64,000 bases of DNA from Solirubrobacter soli DSM 22325 (lineage in GTDB: Bacteria > Actinomycetota > Thermoleophilia > Solirubrobacterales > Solirubrobacteraceae). Positions 44,819 to 53,286 of this stretch are shown here, one piece after another; the stretch's first letter is position 1, and each line of letters begins with the position of its first letter. A model generated the notes under the pieces. The model was not told the origin of the DNA, searched no databases, and saw nothing but the letters and a program-made list of their open reading frames with translations. Both the position numbers and the translations under genes were made by a program. The stretch lies in the NCBI RefSeq assembly GCF_000423665.1, contig NZ_AUIK01000023.1:175037-239036 (forward strand), given 5' to 3'.

Positions 44819-45915
44819 CAGCACCATCCGTGGGTCCGTGCCGAGGCTCCGAGCCGTCGCACGGAGGACACGGACGCCTGCCCCGCGGCTCGCGCCAGCA
44901 GCCACTGTCCGCCGGCGGCGTCACCCGCCAGCAGCCAGCGGCCGTCCGGCGACCATTCGAGGTCGTCGAGACGGCCGCCGGCTGAGAAGAGGACGCTTCC
45001 TCGCAGGCGGATCTCGGTGCGGTCGCCGTGCCGGACGGCGAGCGCGAGGCCGGGCGGCCCGTACGCGGCGGCGAGCAGGTCGCCGTCGAGCTTGACCGGG
45101 GTGCGCGCGCCGGTGACGTAGTCGTGGATCGTGCCGTTGCGGCGGCCGGCGATGAGCAGCTTGCGTCCGTCGTGCGACCACGCGAGGTGACGGACGGCGG
45201 CGCTGCGGTAGCTGCGCAGGACCTTCGCGGTGTCCGCGTCCTCGACCGTCACGGTCCCGTTCGCGTTCGCCCACGCGACGGTGCGCGGGGTCGTCGGGCG
45301 CCAGGCGGGTGCGACCGGGGCCATGTCCTTGCCGGCCAGCACGTCGTGCCGGCCGTTGCCGTAGACGATCCGCAACGCCCCGCCGGCGCGGTAGGCGACG
45401 TGCAGGCCGTCCGGGGCCCAGCGCGGCACGCTCACCGTCCCGCCCGGGACGAGCCTCCAGCGTAGCGCTCCGTTGGCGGGGTTGAGTGCGACGAGCGCGC
45501 GGCCGTCGGTCGCGCCGACGAACAGGCCGTGCGGCGACCACGTCGCGTCGTCGTATCCGCCGAGCCTGATCCGGCGCGCGCCGCTGAAGACCGTGAGGCC
45601 GTTCGCATCGCTGACGAGGAGCCGGCCGGCGGGGAGCGGGGCGGGCGGCGTCGGGGTGGGCTTCGGCTCGTTGACGATCTCGCGCACCCGCCGCTCGAAC
45701 GCCTGCACGGGTCCGCTGTCGCGCTGCGTGACCACGAGCGTGGCGAGCACGACGGCGATCGCGACGTAGACGAGCGGCGAAAGCCGCCGGAACCGCCGCC
45801 GCGAGCGCGCTTGGTGGTGCGCGGCCAGTACCGTCCGCCGCGCCCGCTCGCGCGCCGGCCCGGCATCGGGCGGCTCCAGCTCCCGGAGCGCGCGCTCGAG
45901 CTCCTCAGCCTTCAT
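44815..45915 (-). CDS. Membrane protein with beta-propeller-like outer domain, putative anti-sigma factor
   Basis: 366 residues. A short N-terminal cytoplasmic part of about 45 residues (MKAEELERALRELEPPDAG, then basic), one transmembrane helix (about 47-63), a Pro-rich stalk, and a domain of repeated WSPHG, WAPDGLHV, WSHDGRK and WSPDGRWLL motifs typical of TolB/WD40-like propellers. Start overlaps the ECF sigma gene by 11 nt, the usual arrangement for an anti-sigma partner. No zinc-binding HxxxCxxC anti-sigma motif is present, so the role is inferred from position. Confidence 0.7.
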   Translation of the reverse strand: MKAEELERALRELEPPDAGPARERARRTVLAAHHQARSRRRFRRLSPLVYVAIAVVLATLVVTQRDSGPVQAFERRVREIVNEPKPTPTPPAPLPAGRLLVSDANGLTVFSGARRIRLGGYDDATWSPHGLFVGATDGRALVALNPANGALRWRLVPGGTVSVPRWAPDGLHVAYRAGGALRIVYGNGRHDVLAGKDMAPVAPAWRPTTPRTVAWANANGTVTVEDADTAKVLRSYRSAAVRHLAWSHDGRKLLIAGRRNGTIHDYVTGARTPVKLDGDLLAAAYGPPGLALAVRHGDRTEIRLRGSVLFSAGGRLDDLEWSPDGRWLLAGDAAGGQWLLARAAGQASVSSVRRLGASARTHGWCC

Positions 45916-46471
45916 CGGCCAACCTCAGCGACAGCGCGTCGAGCGCGCGACGCAACCGCGAGTTGACGGTCCCGCGCGGAAGCTCGAGCATCGTTGCGAT
46001 CTCGCCTGGCGTGTACCCCAGCAGGTGCCGCAGGACGACGACCGCGCGGTGCTCGGGACCGAGGTCGGCGAGCGCCGCGATCAGGTCGTCGCCGAGCTCC
46101 GGGGCGGCCGCGGGGGCGACCGGCTCCTCCACGGCGTCGGCGGGGGTCTCGGGCCGCAGCGAGCGGGCGCGGGCGAAGTCGATGGCGCGGTTGACGACGA
46201 TCCTGTGCAGCCACGGGGCGAGCGGGCGGCGCCGGTCGAACCGGTCGAGCGCCCGCAGCGCGCTGACGAACGCCTCCTGCGCGATGTCCTCCGCCGCCGC
46301 CGCGTCGTGCACGACCAGCCACGCGGACCGGTGCACCGCGGGCCAGTGCCGGCGGAACAGCTCCTCGACGGCCTCGGAGGAGCCACCCTGGGCCGCACGC
46401 ACGAGCGCGGCGTCGCCACGGCGGCTCAACGGTCGCCCCACGCCCATCCTCCCCGCGACGATGTGTTCCAT
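45905..46471 (-). CDS. ECF-type RNA polymerase sigma factor
   Basis: 188 residues from ATG 46471. Region 2 (AVEELFRRHWPAVHRSAWLVVHDAAAAEDIAQEAFVSALRAL, then PLAPWLHRIVVNRAIDFARAR) and region 4 (ALADLGPEHRAVVVLRHLLGYTPGEIATMLELPRGTVNSRLRRALDAL) are complete. It starts 26 nt after the cyclodeaminase-like gene on the same strand. Likely controlled by the downstream membrane protein; its target promoter cannot be told from sequence. Confidence 0.92.
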   Translation of the reverse strand: MEHIVAGRMGVGRPLSRRGDAALVRAAQGGSSEAVEELFRRHWPAVHRSAWLVVHDAAAAEDIAQEAFVSALRALDRFDRRRPLAPWLHRIVVNRAIDFARARSLRPETPADAVEEPVAPAAAPELGDDLIAALADLGPEHRAVVVLRHLLGYTPGEIATMLELPRGTVNSRLRRALDALSLRLADEG

Positions 46472-46496
46472 CGCACGCACTACGAGGGGCGCTGCG

Positions 46497-47405
46497 CTAG
46501 AGGTCCACTCGGGTGCCGGTGCCCGTCTCGAGCGCCGTCCGGTAGACGAGCTCGGCGGCGGCCGCGTCCTCGGCGATGTGGCCCATCGCCTTGTAGACCG
46601 TGATCTCGGAGTCCGACGTCCGGCCTGGAGCACGGCCCGACAACACGGCGCCGAGGTCGGTCCCCGCGGACGCGTCCAACCCCACGAGCTCCGCGCAGCC
46701 CGCGGGAGGAGGCGCGAACGCCACCCGCGACTCGACGAACAGGCGAGCCGCCCGCGCCAGCGCCGGATCGAGCTCGCCGCCCGGCGGCGCGTACCCGACC
46801 GACGTGACGTGCGTGCCGGGGAGCACCTCGGCGGCCCGCACGACCGGCGTGGGTGAGGACGTGGTCAAGCAGATCACGTCCGCACCGGCGATCGAGCCCC
46901 GCTCGACGCCGAGCCGTGCCGCCGCACCCGGGTCGCGGGCGACGAGCCGCACGGACGTGAACGCCCGCACCAACGGCAGCATCCGCAGGTGCGCCCGCGC
47001 CTGCACGCCGGAGCCGACGACCGCCAGTACGGACGCGTCTTCGCGCGCGAGCGCGCGCGTGGACAAGGCAGAGGCGGCCGCGGTGCGCAGCGCGGTGATG
47101 TGCTCGCCGTCCATCACGGCCAGGCAGCGGCCGGTACCGGGGTCGATCATCGCGATCGTCGCCGGGTGCGGATCGAGCCCCAGCGCGACGTTGCCCGGGA
47201 AGACGCCGACGAGCTTGACGACCACCGGCTTGTCCACCTGACGTCCGGCCATCGTCAGGAAAGGGCCACCGTAGGCGGCCACCGACTGGCGCGGCGCGGA
47301 CGAGAACGCGTCGACCGAAACCGCCTGCAAACCGCCGGAAACGGCGGCCAGCAACGCGTCCGGTTCCAGCAGCGACTCGACCTCGGCACGCGAGAGGATG
47401 AGCAC
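46497..47405 (-). CDS. Ornithine cyclodeaminase/mu-crystallin family protein
   Basis: 302 residues. Typical parts: an N-terminal LSRAEVESLLEPDALLAAVSGGL, KLVGVFPGN, the DGEHITALRTAAASALSTRALAR block, and a Rossmann fold GSGVQARAHLRMLPLVR for NAD(P). Family members include ornithine cyclodeaminase, alanine dehydrogenase and ketimine reductases, so the substrate is open. It is divergent from fliJ with 50 nt between starts; its start codon borders the flagellar promoter. Confidence 0.9.
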   Translation of the reverse strand: MLILSRAEVESLLEPDALLAAVSGGLQAVSVDAFSSAPRQSVAAYGGPFLTMAGRQVDKPVVVKLVGVFPGNVALGLDPHPATIAMIDPGTGRCLAVMDGEHITALRTAAASALSTRALAREDASVLAVVGSGVQARAHLRMLPLVRAFTSVRLVARDPGAAARLGVERGSIAGADVICLTTSSPTPVVRAAEVLPGTHVTSVGYAPPGGELDPALARAARLFVESRVAFAPPPAGCAELVGLDASAGTDLGAVLSGRAPGRTSDSEITVYKAMGHIAEDAAAAELVYRTALETGTGTRVDL

Positions 47406-47421
47406 GACCAGGGAGGCTACT

Positions 47422-47448
47422 TCAGGTCAGGACCCCATTTGCCGATAG
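47422..47448 (+). promoter_or_regulatory. FliA-type promoter for fliJ
   Basis: TCAG (47422-47425), 15-nt spacer, GCCGATAG (47441-47448). The -10 ends 7 nt before GTG 47456, so the mRNA is predicted to begin at the start codon. It restarts flagellar transcription after the 11-kb interruption. Confidence 0.65.
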
Positions 47449-47455
47449 AGCCTTC

Positions 47456-47920
47456 GTGGAGACGCCCTCCTTCACGTTCCGGCTCGAACGAGTCCGAAAC
47501 ATCCGTGAACGCGCCGAAGACCGCGCCCGTGAAGAGCTCAGCAACGAGCTGCGCAACCGCGCCGAAGGCGAGGCGCTGCTCCAGCAGGCCGCCGACGCTG
47601 CGGTCGCCGCTCGCGACCACAGCCGGACCACGGTGCACACACAGCGTCTCTCCTCGTCTGACTTCCTCGCCGCGCAGGCCTTCATCGAGCGCACCGAACG
47701 CCTTCGGATCGACGCTTCGCTCGAGCTCGCGCGCCGGGACGCCGAGGTCGCCGTCCGCCGCGAGGTGCTCGCGGCCGCGGCCCGCGACCGTCAGGCGATC
47801 GACAAGCTCAAGGAGCGCCAGAAGGCCGAGCACGACGCCGAGTGGGCACGGAAGTCCCAAAACACATTGGACGAGCTCGCGCTCGCCGTTCACCGACGTG
47901 GAGGGGCCCTGGCCACATGA
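47456..47920 (+). CDS. fliJ: Flagellar export protein FliJ
   Basis: 154 residues, almost wholly coiled-coil: [38 protein letters not shown] and a second long helix [33 protein letters not shown], as in the FliJ family. It inserts into the FliI ring as an F1-gamma-like stalk. Normally adjacent to fliI. GTG 47456 has no ribosome-binding site. Stop overlaps the next ATG. Confidence 0.9.
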   Translation: METPSFTFRLERVRNIRERAEDRAREELSNELRNRAEGEALLQQAADAAVAARDHSRTTVHTQRLSSSDFLAAQAFIERTERLRIDASLELARRDAEVAVRREVLAAAARDRQAIDKLKERQKAEHDAEWARKSQNTLDELALAVHRRGGALAT

Positions 47921-48549
47921 GCATCGAAGCCGTTATGAGCCGAGTCAGCCAGCTGCAGGCGATGCTGGCGGCCGGTAGTCCGCCAGTGCAGCAGCCCGCG
48001 CCGACGAACACCAGCAGCACCAGCTTCTCGACCGCGCTGCAGAACGCGACGACCCCGACGAGCTTCGCCCCGCAGGCCGCGGGCATCACCGCGAGCCCCA
48101 CCTCCAGCAGCTCGAGCCTTCCCGCCGGCACGCCGTACGCCGCCGAGATCACCCAGGCGGCCACCGCCAACGGCGTCGATCCGGCGCTGCTCGCCGGCCT
48201 CGTCAAGCAGGAGTCGGGCTTCAACCCGAACGCCGGCTCCGGCGCGGGCGCCCGCGGCCTCACGCAGCTGATGCCCGGCACGGCCTCCGGCCTCGGCGTG
48301 ACGAACATCCTCGACCCGCAGCAGAACCTCAACGCGGGCGCGAAGTACCTCAAGCAGCAGCTCGACGCGTTCGGCGGCGATGTGACCAAGGCCCTCGCGG
48401 CCTACAACGCCGGCCCCGGCGCGGTCCAGCGCTTCGGCGGCGTCCCGCCCTACTCAGAGACCCAGAACTACGTCCGGATCGTGCAGGCCAACGCGGCCGC
48501 CTACCGGGTCGGCAGCACTTCGACTCCGTCCTCTCCCTCCGAGATCTAG
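47917..48549 (+). CDS. Lytic transglycosylase (SLT domain), flagellar
   Basis: 210 residues from ATG 47917 (overlaps fliJ stop). A Ser/Thr/Pro-rich linker precedes a complete SLT fold at about 75-195: [33 protein letters not shown] with the catalytic Glu in [23 protein letters not shown], and [17 protein letters not shown]. No clear signal peptide, so it may leave through the flagellar export gate. It likely opens peptidoglycan for the rod and complements the muramidase-less FlgJ-like protein at 24279. Confidence 0.92.
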   Translation: MSIEAVMSRVSQLQAMLAAGSPPVQQPAPTNTSSTSFSTALQNATTPTSFAPQAAGITASPTSSSSSLPAGTPYAAEITQAATANGVDPALLAGLVKQESGFNPNAGSGAGARGLTQLMPGTASGLGVTNILDPQQNLNAGAKYLKQQLDAFGGDVTKALAAYNAGPGAVQRFGGVPPYSETQNYVRIVQANAAAYRVGSTSTPSSPSEI

Positions 48550-48555
48550 AGGCCC

Positions 48556-49923
48556 ATGACCACCGATCGCACCGCTGCGCCCACGCGCAGCACTGCCCTC
48601 GTGACCCCGCCCGCGGGCGGTCGCACCCCGGCCCCGCCGAACGACATGTTCTCGGCGCTGCTCGGGGCCGCGACGCCCAAGAGCGACGCGCCCGCGCGCC
48701 GCGACGACACGCCGCGCCGCGACAACCGCCAGCGCGACGACCGGCCGCACGGCGCGGATGACGCCCGTCGCGCGAAGCCGCGCGACGACGCGCCGAAGGC
48801 GGTCAAGCACGCCGACGAGCCGGTCGCTGACGCGCCGGCCACCCCGGCCGACCAGGTCCCGACGGAGCCGGCCGCGGACGACAAGCCCGCGGTCCCGACG
48901 ACCCCGAGCCTGTTCGCGCTCCAGCTCGCCTCGCCGCTGCCGCCGCAGACCGCGACGCCGGCCCAGACACCCGCCGAGGCCCAGCCGCTGCCGGTCCTCG
49001 CCGGCCAGATCCCCGCTTCGCTCGCCGCGGCCACCACCGCGCAGGCGACCGCGCCGTCCGAGCTGACCGGCGCCGTCGCCGCGTCGGTCGCGCAGAACGC
49101 CCCCGAGACCCCGGCCACCGCCACCCCGGGCCCGATCGCGCTCAGCGGGCTCCCCGCCGAGGCGACCGCCGACACGACGCTGCCGGCCGGCCTGGACCTG
49201 AGCAAGCCGCAGGCGCAGGTGACGACGACGCAGCCCGCGGACTCGCAGGTCAAGCCGCAGGACGCGCAGCTGCCGACCACCGCCCAGCAGCAGACGCCGA
49301 ACGACCAGCCGCAGGACCAGCCGAGCGCCCCCGCGCAGCAGAGCGCGTCCGCGCCGCAGGCCAAGCCGGCCGACGCGCCGGCTCCGGCGCCCACGCAGGC
49401 CACCGCCAGCCCGATCACGCCCGCCGCGGCTCCGGCGATGCCGTCGACGCCCAGCGTGCAGCGCGCCGTCCCGCTCAGCCGTGCGATCCACACGACCGGC
49501 GTGATGGTCCACATGATGGCCGACAAGGGCGTCAACCACGCCCGTCTGAACCTCAAGCCGGCCGAGCTCGGCGGCATCGAGGTCCGGCTGCGCAGCACCG
49601 GCGACGGCGTGCACGCCCTGCTGGTCGCGGATTCGCCCGAGGCCGCGCGCATGCTCGCCTCCGCGGGCGACGACCTCAAGCGCCAGCTCGAGGACAAGAA
49701 CGTGAACCTGCTCTCGCTCGACGTCTCGACGTCCGACCAGCGCCAGGAGCAGGCCGCGCGCTTCGCCGCCGACGGCGGCTGGGGCGACGATCGCTACCGC
49801 CCGGGCCACTCGAACATGAGCCGTTCCAGCGCAAATGAGAGCGCTCTCCTCATGGATGCGCCCGCAGCTGCCGACACGGTTCTTGTCCTCCCTGACGGCG
49901 TCCACGTCGACGTCCTCGCCTGA
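48556..49923 (+). CDS. fliK: Flagellar hook-length control protein FliK
   Basis: 455 residues. The first 300 are disordered, rich in Pro, Ala, Gln and Thr, the molecular-ruler type. The C-terminal domain (about 315-400) contains GVMVHMMADKGVNHARLNLKPAELGGIEVRLRSTGDGVHALLVADSPEAARML, diagnostic of FliK. It measures the hook and triggers the FlhB switch from hook to filament export. Followed by flgD and flgE as expected. Confidence 0.93.
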   Translation: MTTDRTAAPTRSTALVTPPAGGRTPAPPNDMFSALLGAATPKSDAPARRDDTPRRDNRQRDDRPHGADDARRAKPRDDAPKAVKHADEPVADAPATPADQVPTEPAADDKPAVPTTPSLFALQLASPLPPQTATPAQTPAEAQPLPVLAGQIPASLAAATTAQATAPSELTGAVAASVAQNAPETPATATPGPIALSGLPAEATADTTLPAGLDLSKPQAQVTTTQPADSQVKPQDAQLPTTAQQQTPNDQPQDQPSAPAQQSASAPQAKPADAPAPAPTQATASPITPAAAPAMPSTPSVQRAVPLSRAIHTTGVMVHMMADKGVNHARLNLKPAELGGIEVRLRSTGDGVHALLVADSPEAARMLASAGDDLKRQLEDKNVNLLSLDVSTSDQRQEQAARFAADGGWGDDRYRPGHSNMSRSSANESALLMDAPAAADTVLVLPDGVHVDVLA

Positions 49924-49947
49924 CCCTCCGACCGGACCTCCCTCCTC

Positions 49948-50364
49948 ATGACTGTCACTCCGCCTCAGACGACGACGACTGGTCCTCAGTCGGGCTCGAC
50001 GTCGGCGACCAACCCGAACGCGGCGCTGGACAAGGACGGCTTCCTGAAGCTGTTCGTCGCCCAGCTCCAGCATCAGGACCCGACGTCGCCGATGGACACC
50101 AACGACTCGATGCAGCAGATGTCGTCGTTCTCCATGGTCGAGCAGATCACGAACATGGCGAGCACGACCGCGAAGGTCGCCCAGTCGCTCAACACGTCCT
50201 CCGCGGTCGGCCTGATCGGCCGCACCGTGACCTACATCGACGCCAGCGACCAGCTGCAGACCGGCAAGGTCGAGAAGGTCGCCACGTCCAAGGACGGCGT
50301 CGCCACGATCACCGTCGGCGGAATCGCCGGCATCGACCCGTCCAAGATCACCGAAGTCGCCTGA
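49948..50364 (+). CDS. flgD: Hook scaffold protein FlgD
   Basis: 138 residues; the conserved N-terminal part LDKDGFLKLFVAQLQHQDPTSPMDTNDSMQQMSSFSMVEQITNM is complete. The C-terminal region is short (NTSSAVGLIGRTVTYIDASDQLQTGKVEKV), as in Gram-positive FlgD without the larger Ig-like domains. It caps the growing hook. Confidence 0.95.
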   Translation: MTVTPPQTTTTGPQSGSTSATNPNAALDKDGFLKLFVAQLQHQDPTSPMDTNDSMQQMSSFSMVEQITNMASTTAKVAQSLNTSSAVGLIGRTVTYIDASDQLQTGKVEKVATSKDGVATITVGGIAGIDPSKITEVA

Positions 50365-50398
50365 TCCGGCGGCCAACGAACAAGGAGCTCCCCCTCCC

Positions 50399-51244
50399 AT
50401 GATGCGAGGTATGTTCGCCGCGATCAGCGGCCTCAAGCAGCACCAGGTCATGCTCGATGTCACCGCCAACGACATCGCCAACGTGAACACGATCGGCTAC
50501 AAGAGCTCGCGCGTCACGTTCCAGGACTCGCTGACCCAGATGCAGCGCGGAGCCGCCGGCCCGACCACCACCAACGGTGGCTCCAACGCGGCGCAGGTCG
50601 GTCTCGGCGTCGGTCTCGGCTCGATCGACAACCTGATGACCGGCGGCGCGGTCCAGACGACCGGCAACCCGCTCGACGTCGCCATCCAGGGCGACGGCTT
50701 CTTCCAGGTCGCTCCGGGCAACCCGGCCGCCGGCGGCGCGCTGATGACCCCGACCTCCTTCACCCGCGCGGGCAACTTCTCGATCAACTCCGAGGGCTTC
50801 CTGACCACGCAGACCGGCCAGTTCGTGCTCGGGTTCGCCCAGCCGACGGCGGCGACGCCGCAGACCTGCGCGATCCAGGTCCCGCCCGGCGCCACCGGCC
50901 TGGCGATCGACCAGACGGGCGGCCTGTCCTACATCGACCCCGGCACCGGGACGCGCACCACCCCGTACCGCATCACGCTGGCGACGTTCTCGAACCCGTC
51001 GGGCCTCGAGCGCACGGGCGCGAACCAGTGGGTCGCGTCGGCCAACTCCGGCGTCAAGACGCAGAACACGCCGGGCATCGCCGGCCTCGGCGTCACGACC
51101 GCGGGCGCGATCGAGATGTCCAACGTGGACCTCTCGCAGACGTTCACGAACATGATCACCGCCCAGCGCGGCTTCCAGGCCAACTCGCGTGTCATCTCGA
51201 CCGCTGACGAGATGCTCCAGGACTTGGTGAACCTGAAGCGTTAG
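50399..51244 (+). CDS. flgE: Flagellar hook protein FlgE
   Basis: 281 residues; MRGMFAAISGLKQHQVMLDVTANDIANVNTIGYKSSRVTFQD at the start, GDGFFQV in the centre, and SNVDLSQTFTNMITAQRGFQANSRVISTADEMLQDLVNL at the end. Close in length to the short FlgE of Bacillus. Position after fliK-flgD marks it as hook rather than rod. A perfect intrinsic terminator follows. Confidence 0.93.
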   Translation: MMRGMFAAISGLKQHQVMLDVTANDIANVNTIGYKSSRVTFQDSLTQMQRGAAGPTTTNGGSNAAQVGLGVGLGSIDNLMTGGAVQTTGNPLDVAIQGDGFFQVAPGNPAAGGALMTPTSFTRAGNFSINSEGFLTTQTGQFVLGFAQPTAATPQTCAIQVPPGATGLAIDQTGGLSYIDPGTGTRTTPYRITLATFSNPSGLERTGANQWVASANSGVKTQNTPGIAGLGVTTAGAIEMSNVDLSQTFTNMITAQRGFQANSRVISTADEMLQDLVNLKR

Positions 51245-51265
51245 TCGCACACCTGACCGATGGAC

Positions 51266-51291
51266 AAAAGGCTCCCTTCGGGGAGCCTTTT
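51266..51291 (+). terminator. Intrinsic terminator after flgE
   Basis: AAAAGGCTCCC (51266-51276), tetraloop TTCG, GGGAGCCTTTT (51281-51291): 11-bp stem ending in T's, 21 nt after the flgE stop. It separates the fliJ-flgE unit from flbD-motA. Confidence 0.92.
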
Positions 51292-51295
51292 CCGT

Positions 51296-51322
51296 TTAAG
51301 ACCCTAGGTCATGTGCCGATCT
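51296..51322 (+). promoter_or_regulatory. FliA-type promoter for flbD-motA-motB-fliL-fliN
   Basis: TTAA (51296-51299), 15-nt spacer, GCCGATCT (51315-51322), directly behind the flgE terminator. The -10 ends 7 nt before GTG 51330. Half-sites ACCCTA (51301-51306) and TTAGGG (51322-51327) flank the -10 and recall the palindrome at flgB, in opposite orientation; this may be chance. Confidence 0.6.
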
Positions 51323-51329
51323 TAGGGAT

Positions 51330-51620
51330 GTGATCCGTCTCCACCGCCTATCCGCGCGGGCTGAGGTCTTCTACCTCAACCCCGACCTGATCGTCGCCAT
51401 CGACTCGACGCCCGACACGGTGGTGACCCTGACCACGCATCAGAAGGTGCTCGTGGCCGACAAGGCCGAGGACGTCGTCGCCGCCATCCAGGCCTGGCGC
51501 TCGTCGATCCTCGCCGGCGCCATGCCTTCCGTCAAGCGGCGCGTCAACGACGCGGGCCTCACCCTCGTCGCCGCGACCGCCGCCACCCCACCCACTGACC
51601 ACGAGGAGAGCGACCGATGA
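51330..51620 (+). CDS. flbD: FlbD family flagellar protein
   Basis: 96 residues; IRLHRLSARAEVFYLNPDLIVAIDSTPDTVVTLTTHQKVLVADKAEDVVAAI matches the small FlbD/SwrD family found between hook and motor genes. SwrD increases motor power in B. subtilis by acting on stators (family knowledge); the next gene here is motA. GTG 51330 lacks a ribosome-binding site. Overlaps motA by 4 nt. Confidence 0.9.
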   Translation: MIRLHRLSARAEVFYLNPDLIVAIDSTPDTVVTLTTHQKVLVADKAEDVVAAIQAWRSSILAGAMPSVKRRVNDAGLTLVAATAATPPTDHEESDR

Positions 51621-52417
51621 AGGCCTCATCCGCTATTGGCCTGGTCGTCGCGATCGTCGGCCTCTATCTGGGAGCGACCATGGAGGGTTCCAACCCCATG
51701 GCGATCCTGTCCCCGTCCGCCATGAGCATCGTGCTCGGCGGCACCCTCGGCGCCGTGATCATCGGCACCAGCTTCGCCACCATCACGAACATCCCGAAGA
51801 TGTACATGAAGGCGTTCAACCCGCCGCAGCACGACCTCAACGCGAAGGTCGCCGAGCTGGTCGGGTACGCCGAGGCCGCGCGCCGCGACGGCCTGCTCGC
51901 GCTCGACGAGGTCACCTCGTCCATCGAGGACCCGTACACCCGCAAGGGCCTGCAGCTGGTCGTCGACGGCACCGACCCCGACCTCGTCGCCGACATCCTC
52001 GAGTCCGAGAACGAGGCGATGCGCAAGCGTCATGGAGCCGGCGTGCAGCCGTTCGACAAGGCCGGCGGCTACGCCCCGACCATGGGCATCATCGGCACCG
52101 TCTTCGGCCTGATCCACGTGCTCGGCAACCTCGACAAGCCCGAGACGCTCGGCCCGTCGATCTCCGCGGCCTTCGTCGCGACGCTGATCGGCGTCGCCTC
52201 GGCCAACGTGATCTACCTCCCGATCGGCGCCCGCCTCAAGCAGCTCTCCCAGGAGGAGCTCCACGCCCGCGCGCTGATCGTCGAGGGCATCCTCGCGATC
52301 CAGGCCGGCGACAACCCGCGCGTCGTCCAGGAGAAGCTCATCACCTTCGTCCCGCCCGCCCTGCGCGTCGACCCGGAAGCCGCCAAGTCCGGCGACGCCG
52401 CGAAGGCGGCCGCGTAA
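51617..52417 (+). CDS. motA: Flagellar stator protein MotA
   Basis: 266 residues with four membrane helices and a large cytoplasmic loop (ARRDGLLALDEVTSSIEDPYTRKGLQLVVDGTDP) carrying the charged residues that push FliG. Conserved proton-channel prolines lie in the last two helices (FDKAGGYAPTMGIIGTVFGLIHVL, then ASANVIYLPIGARLK). Forms an ion channel with MotB. Confidence 0.96.
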   Translation: MKASSAIGLVVAIVGLYLGATMEGSNPMAILSPSAMSIVLGGTLGAVIIGTSFATITNIPKMYMKAFNPPQHDLNAKVAELVGYAEAARRDGLLALDEVTSSIEDPYTRKGLQLVVDGTDPDLVADILESENEAMRKRHGAGVQPFDKAGGYAPTMGIIGTVFGLIHVLGNLDKPETLGPSISAAFVATLIGVASANVIYLPIGARLKQLSQEELHARALIVEGILAIQAGDNPRVVQEKLITFVPPALRVDPEAAKSGDAAKAAA

Positions 52418-52423
52418 ACCCTC

Positions 52424-53266
52424 ATGGCCAAGAAGCGACACAAGCCTCACCACGAGGAGGAACACGAGAACGAAGAGCGCTGGCTCGTGTCCTTCGCGGA
52501 CATGATGACGCTCCTGTTCTGCCTCTTCATGGTGCTGTTCGCGATCTCGTCCGTGAACACGTCCAAGTTCGAGGCGCTCCAGCGCTCGCTCAAGGACGCG
52601 TTCTCGGGAGCGGTGCTCGACGGTGGCAAGTCGATGCTCAGCTCGGGCTCTGACCAGGACAAGACCAAGCAGTCGGCGGTCGAGCCGCCGCTGCCGTCCC
52701 TGCGTCCGCTGACCGCGATCAACAACACGAGCCGTGAGCGCAACGTGGCCCAGGAGGAGAAGGACGCCAAGCAGGAGGAGCAGGACTTCCGCGCGCTCAA
52801 GCGGCGCGTGGACAAGCTCGCCAAGGACGCCGGCGTCGCCGGCAAGGTCAACGTGACGGTCCGCCGTCGCGGCCTCGTGATCCAGCTCCTGACCGACAAG
52901 GTCTTCTTCTCCTCGGGTGACGCGACGCTGCACCCGGAGGCGCACAAGCTGGTCGCGAAGATCGGCCAGATCGTGCGCGACGAGCGCAAGCACCCGGTCG
53001 TCGTCGAGGGCTACACCGACTCCCAGCCGATCGCGAACTCGCGGTTCGCGTCCAACTGGGACCTGTCGGGCGCTCGCGCCGCCGCCGTCGTCAATGACTT
53101 CGCCGAGATCGGCGTCCTTTCCGCCCGCATGTCCCTGCAGGGGTACGGCAGCCAGGTCCCGGTCGACACCAACTCCACGGCGGACGGCCGTGCGAAGAAT
53201 CGCCGGGTGGAGATCGTCCTCTCCCGGATCCACTCAAGCAACACCGACACGGAGTCAACCCCGTAG
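52424..53266 (+). CDS. motB: Flagellar stator protein MotB
   Basis: 280 residues: basic N-terminus, one membrane helix with the proton-carrying Asp in WLVSFADMMTLLF (D26), a plug/linker, and a C-terminal OmpA-like peptidoglycan-binding domain (VVVEGYTDSQPI, LSGARAAAV, AKNRRVEIVL). Follows motA by 6 nt. The Asp context fits a proton-driven motor, but ion choice is not certain from sequence. Confidence 0.96.
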   Translation: MAKKRHKPHHEEEHENEERWLVSFADMMTLLFCLFMVLFAISSVNTSKFEALQRSLKDAFSGAVLDGGKSMLSSGSDQDKTKQSAVEPPLPSLRPLTAINNTSRERNVAQEEKDAKQEEQDFRALKRRVDKLAKDAGVAGKVNVTVRRRGLVIQLLTDKVFFSSGDATLHPEAHKLVAKIGQIVRDERKHPVVVEGYTDSQPIANSRFASNWDLSGARAAAVVNDFAEIGVLSARMSLQGYGSQVPVDTNSTADGRAKNRRVEIVLSRIHSSNTDTESTP

Positions 53267-53286
53267 CGCATGGAGGCGCTCACCCC

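Noticed and set aside
36576..47440. Composite transposon bounded by IS elements
   Set aside because: Only one IS copy is present, at the left edge; no second copy or matching inverted end was found near 47.4 kb.
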